The notes: generated by a model from the sequence alone, not told the origin. A stretch of DNA of 64,000 nucleotides from G965212025 sp965237985 (GCA_965237985.1 OZ250161.1:1-64000); one strand, 5' to 3'. Shown: positions 36,972-47,687, numbered from the stretch's first letter. Numbers and translations are program-made.

Positions 36972-39900
36972 GTGAAAATAGTCGATAACATTAACAACCT
37001 TCTCGGAGACGATCTCAAAACGACCCTAAAGAATGGGACGCGCTTGAAAATTGCGGCCTCTTGCTTTTCGATATATGCGTTTGAAGCTCTAAAAGCTGAA
37101 TTATCAAAAATCGACAAACTGGATTTTGTTTTCACTGTCCCAACATTTGTACCGGAAGGGGCAACGGATCAGGTCAAGCGAGAGCAGCGCGAGTTTTTTA
37201 TTCCAAAAGCACAGCGCGAGAGAAGTCTTTACGGAACAGAGTTTGAAATTCAACTTCGCAATAAACTGACACAACGTGCTGTTGCCCGTGAATGTGCTGA
37301 CTGGATAAGAAAAAAAGCGACATTTCGTTCGAACAAAACCAAAGCTCCGATGCAACAATTTATTTGCGTCGATGGTAAATCTGAACAGATTGCCTACATG
37401 CCGATAGGTGGTTTTACAGCTGTTGATCTTGGCCTGCAAAAAGGAAATGCCGTTTCAAATATCGTCAATCGGTTTGATGGCGCACCTTATACCAACACGT
37501 ATCTTGATCTGTTTGATCAGATTTGGAGCGACCCGGACAAATTGGAAGACGTTACCGAATCTATCTGCCAGCACATTGAATCCATCTATCAGGAAAATTC
37601 GCCGGAACGCATTTACTTTCTGATCCTCTACAATCTCTTCAATGAATTTTTGGAAGAAATTGACGAGGATGTTCTGCCAAACGACCGCACTGGTTATCTG
37701 GATAGCTTGGTTTGGAACAAGCTCTTCAACTTTCAGCGTGACGCGGCAACGGGCATCATAAACAAGCTTGAAACCTATAATGGTTGCATTCTGGCGGACA
37801 GTGTTGGCCTCGGCAAAACCTTCACAGCCCTTGCGGTTATTAAATATTATGAGCTTCGCAACCGTTCTGTTCTGGTTCTCTGCCCTAAAAAACTGGCTGA
37901 CAATTGGATGAACTATAACAGCAATTTAAAAACTAATCTCTTTGCCAAAGACCGTTTGAATTACGATGTGCTCTGCCACACGGATTTATCGCGGGACAAC
38001 GGCATGTCCTTTGGCATACCTCTAAACCGCGTCAACTGGGGGAATTATGATCTCGTTGTTATCGATGAATCCCACAATTTCCGAAACAATGACATCTATA
38101 AGGATAAGGAAACGCGCTATCAGAAACTGATGCGTCAGGTTATTCTGGAGGGTGTTAAAACCAAGGTTTTGATGTTGTCGGCAACGCCGGTAAACAACCG
38201 TTTCACTGATCTGCGTAACCAGCTCGCGCTTGCCTATGAGGGCCAATCCGAGGCTCTTAGCCAAAAGCTGAAAACCAATACCAGCGTTGAAGAAATATTC
38301 CGCAAAGCTCAAACCGCTTTTAATATGTGGTCAAAACTTCCCCCCGAAGAACGCACCGCACAGGCCATTCTCATGGCTCTTGATTTTGATTTTTTCGAGT
38401 TGCTGGACAGCGTAACGATTGCCCGCTCCCGCAAGCATATCGAAACATTTTACGATACCAAAGACATTGGCAAATTTCCAGAACGCCGCAGGCCGCTCTC
38501 CTTTCATTGTCCGCTCACGGCCAGAACGGATGTTATGAGCCTGAACGATATTTTCGCCCAGCTCACCTTGTTAAAACTCGCGGTCTATGCGCCGCTTAGT
38601 TATATTTTGCTCAGCCGCATGACAAAATATGAAGAGCTGTACGATACAGAGCTTGAAGGCGGCAAAGGCCGCTTGAGACAAGCGGACCGTGAACGCAGTC
38701 TGCAAGCGCTTATGACGACCAATCTGTTGAAACGGCTTGAAAGCTCGGTAGAGGCGTTTCGTCTGACGCTGGATAGACTAAAAACCAACCTCACAACCAC
38801 CCTTGATGCCATAGCGGATTTTGAGCGTTCGGGCGGTATGCTGAACATATCCGATTACACCGCCAACGCGGATGATTTTGATGGCGATGACGATGATTTA
38901 AGTGGACTCGGGGATTTCACCGTTGGCAAGAAAGTCAAAATCAGTCTTGCGGATATGGACGTTCAATCCTGGCAGCATGATTTACAAGGCGACCTTGCGT
39001 TAATCGATGGACTTCTTGCTTCCATGGAGCTGATCCGGCCAGAAGATGATAGCAAACTTCAGCATTTAAAGGCACAGATTCTGGACAAAATCAAGAATCC
39101 GCTCAATGCGGGTAACAAAAAAATACTCATTTTTACGGCCTTCGCGGACACGGCAAACTATCTCTACAAAAATATTGCTGCCAATATTTTAGAAACCCAA
39201 GGCCTGCATAGCGCAAAAGTTACCGGCTCGGATGCGCCTAAGACAACGCTCAAAAAAACCTATGATTTCCAGTCCGTCCTCACGCTATTCTCACCGCGTG
39301 CCAAGGAAAAACATCTCATTATGCCAGATGATAGCAATGAATTAGATATTCTCATTGGCACCGACTGTATTTCCGAAGGCCAGAATCTTCAGGACTGTGA
39401 CTATGTCATAAATTACGACATTCACTGGAATCCGGTGCGCATTATCCAGCGTTTCGGGCGCATTGACCGCATTGGTTCGCCCAATGCCCAAATTCAGCTT
39501 GTGAACTATTGGCCGGATATTACTCTGGATGACTATATCAAACTGAAAGAGCGCGTCGAAAACCGCATGATGATTGCCGATGTAACCGCAACCGGGGATG
39601 ACAATGTACTGACCGCCAAAAGCAGCGACATTGCCTACCGCAAGGAACAGCTCCAACGCATGCAGGAAGAAGTGATTGATCTGGAAGATGTAAAAACCGG
39701 TATTTCCATCACCGACCTTGGCCTCAATGACTTCCGTATGGATTTGCTCAACTATGTGAAGGAAAATGGCGATTTGAAAAGCCTGCCCAACGGCCTTCAT
39801 GCGGTTGTTCCGGCTGATGCTGACCATGGGCTACCTGCCGGGGTGATTTTCGCCCTGAAAAACATCCATGACAGCGTTAATATCAACCAGCAGAACCGGC

Positions 39901-40250
39901 TGCACCCCTATTACCTTGTCTATATCAATAATGACGGTGAGGTTGTGGTTGATCACACCGAGGTTAAGCGCCTTCTCGATCTGGTACGTTCAAGCTGTAA
40001 GGGGTGGTCCGCGCCTATACAGAATATTTGCCGCCTGTTTAATGAGCAAACACAGGACGGCAGCGATATGAGGCAACAATCAGAACTTTTGAGCGCCGCT
40101 ATCCGTTCCATGATTGAGGTCAAGGAAGAAAAAGACATTGATAGTCTGTTCAGTGGCGGGCGGACAACAGCGCTGGTCAATACCATTGCCGGACTGGATG
40201 ATTTTGAACTGATTGCCTTTCTGGTTGTTCAGGAGGCAAAAACCTCATGA
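36972..40250 (+). CDS. SNF2-type DEAD/DEAH helicase of a restriction-like cluster
   Basis: A 1,092-residue superfamily 2 protein. An N-terminal region of about 250 residues (GTRLKIAASCFSIYAFEAL) resembles the phospholipase D-like domain found before such helicases. Walker A is DSVGLGKTFTAL near residue 274, motif II is DESHNFRN near 363, LSATPVNNR follows, and motif VI QRFGRIDRIGS lies near 825. It overlaps the DUF4391 gene by four bases, so the two are co-translated. Proteins of this type accompany DUF4391, Mod and Res genes in many genomes and are probably part of an anti-DNA defence module. The precise function is unproven. Confidence 0.85.
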   Translation: MKIVDNINNLLGDDLKTTLKNGTRLKIAASCFSIYAFEALKAELSKIDKLDFVFTVPTFVPEGATDQVKREQREFFIPKAQRERSLYGTEFEIQLRNKLTQRAVARECADWIRKKATFRSNKTKAPMQQFICVDGKSEQIAYMPIGGFTAVDLGLQKGNAVSNIVNRFDGAPYTNTYLDLFDQIWSDPDKLEDVTESICQHIESIYQENSPERIYFLILYNLFNEFLEEIDEDVLPNDRTGYLDSLVWNKLFNFQRDAATGIINKLETYNGCILADSVGLGKTFTALAVIKYYELRNRSVLVLCPKKLADNWMNYNSNLKTNLFAKDRLNYDVLCHTDLSRDNGMSFGIPLNRVNWGNYDLVVIDESHNFRNNDIYKDKETRYQKLMRQVILEGVKTKVLMLSATPVNNRFTDLRNQLALAYEGQSEALSQKLKTNTSVEEIFRKAQTAFNMWSKLPPEERTAQAILMALDFDFFELLDSVTIARSRKHIETFYDTKDIGKFPERRRPLSFHCPLTARTDVMSLNDIFAQLTLLKLAVYAPLSYILLSRMTKYEELYDTELEGGKGRLRQADRERSLQALMTTNLLKRLESSVEAFRLTLDRLKTNLTTTLDAIADFERSGGMLNISDYTANADDFDGDDDDLSGLGDFTVGKKVKISLADMDVQSWQHDLQGDLALIDGLLASMELIRPEDDSKLQHLKAQILDKIKNPLNAGNKKILIFTAFADTANYLYKNIAANILETQGLHSAKVTGSDAPKTTLKKTYDFQSVLTLFSPRAKEKHLIMPDDSNELDILIGTDCISEGQNLQDCDYVINYDIHWNPVRIIQRFGRIDRIGSPNAQIQLVNYWPDITLDDYIKLKERVENRMMIADVTATGDDNVLTAKSSDIAYRKEQLQRMQEEVIDLEDVKTGISITDLGLNDFRMDLLNYVKENGDLKSLPNGLHAVVPADADHGLPAGVIFALKNIHDSVNINQQNRLHPYYLVYINNDGEVVVDHTEVKRLLDLVRSSCKGWSAPIQNICRLFNEQTQDGSDMRQQSELLSAAIRSMIEVKEEKDIDSLFSGGRTTALVNTIAGLDDFELIAFLVVQEAKTS

Positions 40251-40978
40251 ACGCATTTTTCGATTATCCCAAGGCAGCAGAATTTGGCAGAATCTTACCT
40301 AAGGGCAAGATTTACGATCACGCCCGTGCGTCTTCAAAATTGCAGCAGATCTTTGTGGATCAGGTGGAAAAAATCATCTGGAAAGTCAAGCTGGCACCGG
40401 AAACCATCAATCTGAACGCGACAAAATCCGTATCGGAAATTCAGATTTTTGAAATCCGCTTGCGGACGACCACATGCGATGAAGATGTTTTACGTGCCAT
40501 CGACAAGGCCATTGCTTTTCCAATTATTTTTGAACTGACCCATAATGACAAATGCAAAGTGGTTGCAGCCTTTAAACGTCCCAATGAAGCGGACAGCGAA
40601 AAATGGGTGGTGAGCGAATATTTTGAAAGCGATTGGCAAGTGGTGGACAGTCCGCGAACGACCTTGCCTACGGCGCTTGATCTTGGCGCGCTCTATGACA
40701 AGCTTTTAAGTGACCTGCTACCCGGTGAATTTGGCATGGATAAACCACTCGCAGTGCGGATTGAAAACCTGGAAGCTATTCGGGCGGGTGAGCGCGAGAT
40801 TGAACGCATTAAGGCACGTATGGCCCGCGAGAAACAATATAACAAACGCATTGCCATCAACGCAGAATTGCGGGCGGCGCAACAAGAATTAAAGCGTTTT
40901 CAGGATAAGTGTACGCGGTTATCCGGTTCGAAAACGCCACCAGATAAAGAGCAACAATTAACAGGCCGGAAGTTTTAG
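40247..40978 (+). CDS. DUF4391-family protein
   Basis: The 243-residue product begins MNAFFDYPKAAEFGRILPKGKIYDH and contains the central block FVDQVEKIIWKVKLAPETINL. The C-terminal part is a charged coiled coil (IERIKARMAREKQYNKRIAI). The family is uncharacterised but is almost always sandwiched between a large SNF2-type helicase and a type III Mod gene, as here. ATGA overlap with the helicase gene; mod begins 20 bases later. Confidence 0.78.
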   Translation: MNAFFDYPKAAEFGRILPKGKIYDHARASSKLQQIFVDQVEKIIWKVKLAPETINLNATKSVSEIQIFEIRLRTTTCDEDVLRAIDKAIAFPIIFELTHNDKCKVVAAFKRPNEADSEKWVVSEYFESDWQVVDSPRTTLPTALDLGALYDKLLSDLLPGEFGMDKPLAVRIENLEAIRAGEREIERIKARMAREKQYNKRIAINAELRAAQQELKRFQDKCTRLSGSKTPPDKEQQLTGRKF

Positions 40979-40998
40979 GTCGGGAAAGGATACGACAC

Positions 40999-42900
40999 AT
41001 GGACAAACTAAAAATGCACAGCCCAGATTTGACGGATGAAAACATCGCGAAAATCCGTGACCTGTTTCCAAGTTGCGTAAGCGAAGCAACGGACGAAAAC
41101 GGCAAGCTGCGCCTCGTAGTGGATTTTGATCAATTGCGGCAGGAATTATCAGACAGCATTGTCGAAGGACCACAGGAACGCTACCGCCTCGACTGGCCGG
41201 GAAAACGTGAAGCCCTGCTAACGGCTAATGCGCCCATTGCCAAAACCCTGCGTCCGTGCCGTAAGGATAGCGTTGATTTTGATACTACCCAAAACCTGTT
41301 CATTGAAGGCGACAATCTGGATGCGCTGAAACTGTTGCAGGAAACCTATCTCGGTAAAGTCAAAATGATCTATATCGACCCGCCCTACAATACGGGGAAT
41401 GATTTTATCTATGAAGACGACTTTGCTGCCGGTAAACAGGACTATCTGGAAGATAGCGGACAGATTGATGAAGAAGGCGGCAAGCTGATTATAGCCAACC
41501 CCGAAAGCGAATGGACGGTTTCATTCGGACTGGTTGTCGATGATTTATCCACGTTTAAAACTAGCAAATAACCTTCTTCATGAAATGGTGTTATTTTTAT
41601 AAGTATTGATGCAGTCGAAGTTGCGGGACTTACGAAAAATTTGTGATGAGTATTTGGGGCGGGAAATTTTATTGATCAACTTGTTTGGCAAAAGAAAGCT
41701 TAAGCGCCATCTAACGATTCAAAGATTTTTTTCTAACAGACCATGATATGTTTTGTCTATGCAAATCTAAATCAGATGTTATTCAAAAGGCAAGTTTGAG
41801 AACCGAAAAGCATAACCACGATTATAAAAATCCTGACAACGACCCGCGTGGACCTTGGAATTCGACTGCTGCAACTTGTTAATACAGACAATATTGGACC
41901 AAATTTGTATTATCCGATAACAAACCCGAACACTGGAGAAAGTATTTGGCTCGAAAAAAACTGCGGTCTGGGGCATTTCCAAAAGATAGCATTTTTGGAG
42001 AGACTAAAGGATAACCGAATATATTTCGGAGCAGGTGGCAATAATGTACCATGTATAAAGCGATTTTTGTCTGAATTGAAGTTTGACGGAATGGCTCCAC
42101 AATCCATAATGTTCTACAAAGATGTTGGGCATAGCCAAGAGGGGGCTAAAGAAGTTACTTCACTGCTTGAAGCTGGCGCATTTGATGGCCCAAAGCCCAT
42201 TCGCCTTTTAAGTAGATTGCTTATCCTAGCGAGAACAGAACCAAATGACATTGTTCTCGACTTCTTCGCTGGCTCTTCCACTACCGCTCACGCGACTATG
42301 CAACTCAACGCTGAGGATGGCGGCAATCGTAAATTCATCATGGTGCAATTGCCCGAGGAAACGGACGAAAAATCCGAGGCCTTCAAAGCGGGTTACAGCA
42401 CAATCGCCGAAATTTCCAAGGAACGCATCCGCCGTGCGGGCAAAAAAATCCTTGAAGGTGAGTGCCACAAAGACTGGAACAAGGATGTTGGTTTTCGTGT
42501 CCTGAAAATCGACACCTCCAACATGGCGGATGTCTATTACACGCCAGAACAGACTGACCAGAAAGACCTGTTCGCCGCCGTCGATAATATCAAGCCAGGC
42601 AGAGATAACCCGGAAGACCTTCTGTTTCAGGTGCTGGTGGATTGGGGTGTTGACCTGACCCTGCCTATCCGCAAGGAAACCATTCAAGACAAGACCATCT
42701 TTTTCGTCAATCACGCGCCTTATGACCTGATCGCCTGTTTTGACAAAGGCATTACCGAAGAACTGGTCAAGGAACTGGCCACCCATAAACCAGTGCGCGT
42801 GGTTTTTCGCGACAATGGGTTTGTTTCTGATGCGGTCAAAATCAATGTCGATCAGATTTTCCGCCAGCTTTCCCCCGCCACCGATGTTAAGTCGATTTAG
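40999..42900 (+). pseudogene. mod: Type III DNA methyltransferase Mod, disrupted by several frameshifts
   Basis: The N-terminal 170 residues are intact and contain motif IV (IYIDPPYNTGNDFIY). At 41509 an extra G shifts the frame: the other frame continues GRFHSDWLSMIYPRLKLANNLL. Further single-base indels follow near 41595, 41630, 41645 and 41700, with residues such as FISIDAVEVAGL and NFIDQLVWQKK recoverable only by changing frame. From 41848 the C-terminal part is open again and contains motif I (DFFAGSSTTAHA) and the Mod C-terminus to LSPATDVKSI. Motif order (IV before I) is the beta class of type III enzymes. No intact methyltransferase can be made without correction. Confidence 0.85.
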
Positions 42901-42908
42901 GGAGCGTC

Positions 42909-43971
42909 ATGGTGAAAAAGAATGAACCCATGCCCCTCAGTGGTGAAATGCTTCTCTATGAAACAGAGGATGGCACCGCCCGGGTTGAATGCCGCTTTAT
43001 TGATGAAAGCCTGTGGCTTTCTCAGAGCCTGATTGCCGTGCTGTTTGGGGTTTCAGTTAAAACAGCCAATGAGCATTTGAAAAACATCTATGACAGTGAT
43101 GAACTACACCCAGAGGCAACTATCCGGAAATTCCGGATAGTTCAAATAGAAGGAGAACGGCAGGTCAGCCGGAATATCGACCATTATAATCTGGAAGCCA
43201 TCTTGGCCGTTGGCTACCGGGTGCGATCGGCTCGTGGAAGACAATTTCGCCGTTGGGCGACGGAACGCTTGCAGGAATATCTGGTCAAGGGTTTTACCAT
43301 GGATGATGAGCGGCTTAAAAACCCGCCAGCACCAGGCGGGGGTATTCCTGATTATTTTGACGAATTACTGGAACGTATTCGCGACATTCGCGCCAGCGAA
43401 GCGCGGATGTATTTGCGGGTACGTGAAATTTTTGCACTGGCAGGAGATTATCAGGCGGCAGATAAAGAAACTCACCTGTTTTTCCAGATAATCCAGAATA
43501 AGCTCCATTTTGCCGCCACCGGCAAGACCGCAGCCGAACTGATTAAAGACCGCGCTGATCATAATACGGCCCAATATGGGGTTGACCAGTTTCAAGGGCA
43601 AACAGGTTACAAAGGTTGATACCAGAACCGCCAAGAATTATTTGTCCAAAGATGAAATTTCAGAGCTAAACCGTATCGTCACCATGTGGCTTGATTTTGC
43701 CGAAGATCAGGCCAAACGGCGTCAGCAGGTTTTTATGAAAGACTGGCAGGATAAACTGGACAGCTTTCTGGAATTTAATGATCGTGATGTGCTGGATGGT
43801 GCAGGGTCTATCAGTCATAAGGCGGCGGGAAACCATGCTGAAACCGAATACAAAAAATTCGCCCATACCCGCCGCGCACTTTTGGAGGCAGAAGGTAAAC
43901 GTACCTCAATTAAGGACCTGAAAACGTTGGCGGAAGCGGCGGCAAAACAAATAGAAGGGCCAAAAGAATGA
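42909..43971 (+). pseudogene. RhuM-family protein, single frameshift
   Basis: Residues 1 to about 220 (MVKKNEPMPLSGEMLLYETEDG... LSQSLIAVLFGVSVKTANEHLKNIY) match the RhuM/virulence-protein family with its KilA-N/HTH-like N-terminus. Around 43570-43576 one base seems missing: frame 1 reads QYGVDQFQGQTGYKG and stop, whereas the next frame gives MGLTSFKGKQVTKVDTRTAKNYLSKDEI and continues to the normal C-terminus at 43971. RhuM genes often lie inside type I/III restriction operons. It overlaps res by four bases. Confidence 0.78.
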
Positions 43972-46900
43972 AGCTTAAATTCAAAATCCAGGCCTATCAA
44001 ACCAATGCCGTTGACGCGGTTCTGGATAGCTTTGCCGGACAGCCCAAAAGTGACGTGCTGTGCTACCGCATGGATCCAGGCCGCACCCAAGCGGCCCGCA
44101 TGTTCGATGAAGGCTTCAAGAATGCCGATATTCGCCTGACAGATATTCAGCTTCTGGACAATATTCAAAAAGTGCAGAAACGCCAGAATTTGCCTTTGTC
44201 AAAGTCGCTTGCCGATTTTACCGAGACCGACCGCAAGGGCGTGGTCAAGTCGAAGCAGAAATCATACAAGCCCGGCGCGAGGCTCAATCTTGATATTGAA
44301 ATGGAGACCGGAACCGGCAAGACCTATTGCTATATCAAAAGCATTTTCGAGATGCACAAACGCTATGGCTGGTCGAAATTCATCATTATGGTGCCAAGCA
44401 TTGCCATTCGCGAGGGCATAAAAAAATCATTCGAAATCACCGCTGATCATTTTACCGAAAGCTACAGAAAAAAGGCGCGGTTCTTTATCTATAATTCCAA
44501 GCGCCTGCATGAGCTGGAAAGCTTTTCATCGGACGCTGGTATCAATGTGATGATTATCAACATTCAGGCGTTTAACGCGCGCGGTGCGGACAATCGCCGG
44601 ATTTATGACGAACTGGACGACTTCCAGTCCCGCCGCCCCATCGAGGTGATCAGCTCCAACCGCCCAGTCCTGATACTGGATGAACCACAGAAGATGGAAG
44701 GCAAGGCAACCATGGATGCCCTGCCCAAATTCAACCCGCTGTTCATCTTGCGCTATTCAGCAACCCATAAAACCAATCACAACAAGATACACAGGCTTGA
44801 TGCGCTTGATGCCTATAACCAGAAACTGGTGAAGAAAATTGCGGTGCGCGGTATTCAGACGCTCGGACTGGCGGGCACCAATGCCTACCTCTATCTGGAA
44901 AGTATCGAAATTTCCAAAAAGGCTCCCGTGGCACGCATTGAACTGGAAGTGAAGCTCAAATCCGGCGAGATTAAACGTCAGCTCAAACGATTGGAATTCG
45001 GACGCGATCTGTTCGTGGAATCCGGTGAACTGGATCAATATCGCGGCTTCACCATCAGCCAGATTGACTATAATCATGACACGGTTGAATTTACCAACGG
45101 CGTCATCCTGAACGCAGGCGAAGCCACCGGCGATGTGAACGAGCAGGACATTCGCCGCATCCAGATACGCGAGACCATCAAGGCGCATTTTGACAAGGAA
45201 AAGCAGTTCTTTGCTCAAGGTATCAAAGTGCTGTCCCTGTTCTTTATCGATACCGTTGCCAAATACCGTGATTATGAGCAAGAGGATGAAAAGGGCGACT
45301 ATGCCCGCGTTTTTGAGCGCGAATATAACCTCTTGAAAGACGAATACCTGTCAGAACTGGCACTCGATAATGAAGCTTACCGCGAATATCTCGCTGGCAT
45401 TGACGCCAGTGCAACCCACAATGGTTATTTTGCCATAGACAAGAAATCCAAGCGTCTGAAAGACCCGAAAGTTGGCGCACGCTCCGTCGATTCAGATGAT
45501 GTGGACGCTTATGATCTGATCCTGAAGGACAAGGAGCGGCTTTTGTCCTTTGACGAACCAACCCGCTTTATCTTCTCGCACTCTGCCCTACGGGAGGGAT
45601 GGGATAACCCCAATGTCTTTGTCATGTGCATATTGAAACACAGCGACAACACACTGTCCCGCCGCCAGGAAGTCGGACGCGGGCTTCGTTTGTCGGTCAA
45701 TCAGCATGGCGAGCGCATGGACAACCCGGCCATTGTGCATGACATTAATGTACTCACCGTTGTCGCGAGTGAAAGCTACAAGGACTTTGTTGCGGGCCTG
45801 CAAACTGAAATTGCGGAGATACTTTCAGCACGGCCCAGAAAAGCCACTGAGGCCTATTTCACCGGTAAAATTATAGATACGGAATCCGGTCCGGTGGAAA
45901 TAACCCCGAAAATGGCCAAACAGATTTATCGCTATTTGATCAAGAACGATTACACCGATAATGATGACGGGATCACTGACACATATCATCAGGTCAAAGA
46001 AGCAAGCGAACTAGCTGGTTTTTCCGAAGAATTCGCCCCCTATACGGCGCAGATAATCGACCTGATTGACAGCGTATTTGACGATAGCAAACTTCCGAAG
46101 CCTGACGATGGCCGCAAGAAAAAAGCCAATCCGCTCAACGCTAATTTCTCGAAAAAGGAATTCCTGGAACTCTGGTCACGTATCAATCGCAAAGCGGTTT
46201 ACCGTGTCGAATTTGAATCTGATGAACTGGTACGAAAATCAATTGTTGCGCTCAATAGAGAGCTTCGTATCACACCGCTACAATATACGGTGCAGGAAGG
46301 CAAGCAGATTGCTGCCGTAACCGATGACCAGCTTAAATCTGGTGAAAGCTTCAAGGTTACTGGCGCAAGCACAGAACGGGGCGGCACAGTATATTCAGAT
46401 GTTACCTATGACCTTGTCGGTAAAATTGCCGAGAATGCCCATCTGACCCGCAAAACTGTTGCGGAAATTCTCACCCGAATTGAACCGGCCATATTCGCGC
46501 AGTTTCAGCAAAATCCCGAACATTTCATCACGGAAGCTTCAAGGTTGATCAAGGAACAAAAAGCCACCGCTATTATTGAAAAACTCAATTATAACGGGGT
46601 CGAAGATCGTTATGAAACCGATATTTTCACCGCCGCCCAGACAGGACAGGATTTCTCCCGCGCAACAGGGAAGCTGAAAAATCATGTCTACGATTATTGC
46701 GTTGCCGACTCTGATGTTGAGCGCCGCTTTGTCGGTGAGCTGGATGTGAGCGATGAAGTCGTGGTCTATGCAAAACTGCCGGGTGGTTTTCTCATTCCAA
46801 CACCAGTTGGCGATTACAACCCCGACTGGGCAATTTCATTTAAGCAGGGCAGCGTCAAACATATCTATTTTGTGGCGGAGACCAAGGGCACAATGTCTTC

Positions 46901-47063
46901 AATGAAATTACGTGAAATTGAGAAAACCAAAATCGAATGTGCCCGCAAATTCTTCGATGGCATCAACGACCATATCCAATCTGGAAAGGTCAAATATGAC
47001 GTTGTCACCGACTATGGAAAGTTGATGGATGTTGTCGGATTGAAAGGGGCCGCTAACGGATGA
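43968..47063 (+). CDS. res: Type III restriction endonuclease subunit Res
   Basis: The 1,031-residue helicase-nuclease translocates on DNA and cuts it when paired with Mod. Walker A is METGTGKTYCY near residue 112, motif II is ILDEPQKM near 237, then RYSATHKT, SALREGWDNPNVF near 541 and RRQEVGRGLRLSV. The C-terminal PD-(D/E)xK nuclease is present: NPDWAISF near 950 and VAETKG near 970. The frame is uninterrupted, in contrast to mod and rhuM upstream. It overlaps the next start by four bases (ATGA). Confidence 0.92.
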   Translation: MKLKFKIQAYQTNAVDAVLDSFAGQPKSDVLCYRMDPGRTQAARMFDEGFKNADIRLTDIQLLDNIQKVQKRQNLPLSKSLADFTETDRKGVVKSKQKSYKPGARLNLDIEMETGTGKTYCYIKSIFEMHKRYGWSKFIIMVPSIAIREGIKKSFEITADHFTESYRKKARFFIYNSKRLHELESFSSDAGINVMIINIQAFNARGADNRRIYDELDDFQSRRPIEVISSNRPVLILDEPQKMEGKATMDALPKFNPLFILRYSATHKTNHNKIHRLDALDAYNQKLVKKIAVRGIQTLGLAGTNAYLYLESIEISKKAPVARIELEVKLKSGEIKRQLKRLEFGRDLFVESGELDQYRGFTISQIDYNHDTVEFTNGVILNAGEATGDVNEQDIRRIQIRETIKAHFDKEKQFFAQGIKVLSLFFIDTVAKYRDYEQEDEKGDYARVFEREYNLLKDEYLSELALDNEAYREYLAGIDASATHNGYFAIDKKSKRLKDPKVGARSVDSDDVDAYDLILKDKERLLSFDEPTRFIFSHSALREGWDNPNVFVMCILKHSDNTLSRRQEVGRGLRLSVNQHGERMDNPAIVHDINVLTVVASESYKDFVAGLQTEIAEILSARPRKATEAYFTGKIIDTESGPVEITPKMAKQIYRYLIKNDYTDNDDGITDTYHQVKEASELAGFSEEFAPYTAQIIDLIDSVFDDSKLPKPDDGRKKKANPLNANFSKKEFLELWSRINRKAVYRVEFESDELVRKSIVALNRELRITPLQYTVQEGKQIAAVTDDQLKSGESFKVTGASTERGGTVYSDVTYDLVGKIAENAHLTRKTVAEILTRIEPAIFAQFQQNPEHFITEASRLIKEQKATAIIEKLNYNGVEDRYETDIFTAAQTGQDFSRATGKLKNHVYDYCVADSDVERRFVGELDVSDEVVVYAKLPGGFLIPTPVGDYNPDWAISFKQGSVKHIYFVAETKGTMSSMKLREIEKTKIECARKFFDGINDHIQSGKVKYDVVTDYGKLMDVVGLKGAANG

Positions 47064-47224
47064 CCTCCCGCGCCCTAAGAGCAGGTTCCTTGACAGAAGA
47101 TGAAGTTGGTATCATCCGGGATTTGCTGGCGCTGTTACCAACTATCGCCCATAGGCAAATTTGGGTGTCCAGCTATCGACGAGTTTTTCATCTTCATTCT
47201 CGTCCTCATAGGGGTCTTCAATGA
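47060..47224 (+). pseudogene. Truncated gene start downstream of res
   Basis: An ATG overlaps the res stop and opens a frame beginning MTSRALRAGSLTEDEVGIIRDLLALL. After about 27 codons it runs into unrelated sequence (near 47145-47150) and stops at codon 55. It appears to be the remaining 5' end of the next gene of the restriction operon, cut by a rearrangement. The product is not identifiable. Confidence 0.45.
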
Positions 47225-47465
47225 TTTCCTCGCTAGAAAGAACTGTCAACGTTAGGCCGTAACTCCCAAGGCCCACGATCTCTTCATCAAGGGTAGTATG
47301 TGTCGAACCTTCAAACCAGGCTGAGAGCGTGCTCTCCTCACAAGCTGACTCGCCAGCAAGAACTCCGTCATTATCGCGATTAAAACTGGATGTTCCCGAC
47401 GCGGGTAATACATCTCCTTTTCGAGGAAATCGTAAACGGCCAAGGTTCTTGAAACTGTCTAACAT
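47142..47465 (-). CDS. Hypothetical fragment between res and the IS remnant
   Basis: A 107-codon minus-strand frame with an acidic C-terminal half (SSEEIIEDPYEDENEDEKLVDSW). It abuts the IS fragment at its start and the truncated gene at its end, so it may be a remnant rather than a complete gene. No family is recognised. Confidence 0.25.
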   Translation of the reverse strand: MLDSFKNLGRLRFPRKGDVLPASGTSSFNRDNDGVLAGESACEESTLSAWFEGSTHTTLDEEIVGLGSYGLTLTVLSSEEIIEDPYEDENEDEKLVDSWTPKFAYGR

Positions 47466-47469
47466 AAAT

Positions 47470-47678
47470 TGTAGAAATTCAGACTTGATCTGACAGTTAC
47501 CCGTTTATCAGCAACCGACTGTCAGGTTAAGTTTAGTTCAAAAACTTTTCCTTCCAGATTGATTTGCCGTCGATGAGAGTTTCCATCGGCGTTCTCCCAC
47601 AGCACATTTTGCCTTGGTGAGTTCGTTGAGCATTGTATTTGATGAGCCATTTGTCAAGATCAATTTGTAATTCTTCTA
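47470..47678 (-). mobile_element. 3' fragment of the same IS481-like element, inverted
   Basis: The sequence from TGTAGAAATTCAGACTTGATCTGACAG onward is the reverse complement of the right end of the IS at 34477-35703 (terminal repeat, 3' non-coding region and the last ~45 transposase codons, reading to about 35495). It stops at TTCTTCTA, where the sequences part. The terminal repeat has two mismatches to the intact copy. Both IS right ends face the Fic-to-res cluster between them. Confidence 0.85.
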
Positions 47679-47687
47679 CAGATAAAA

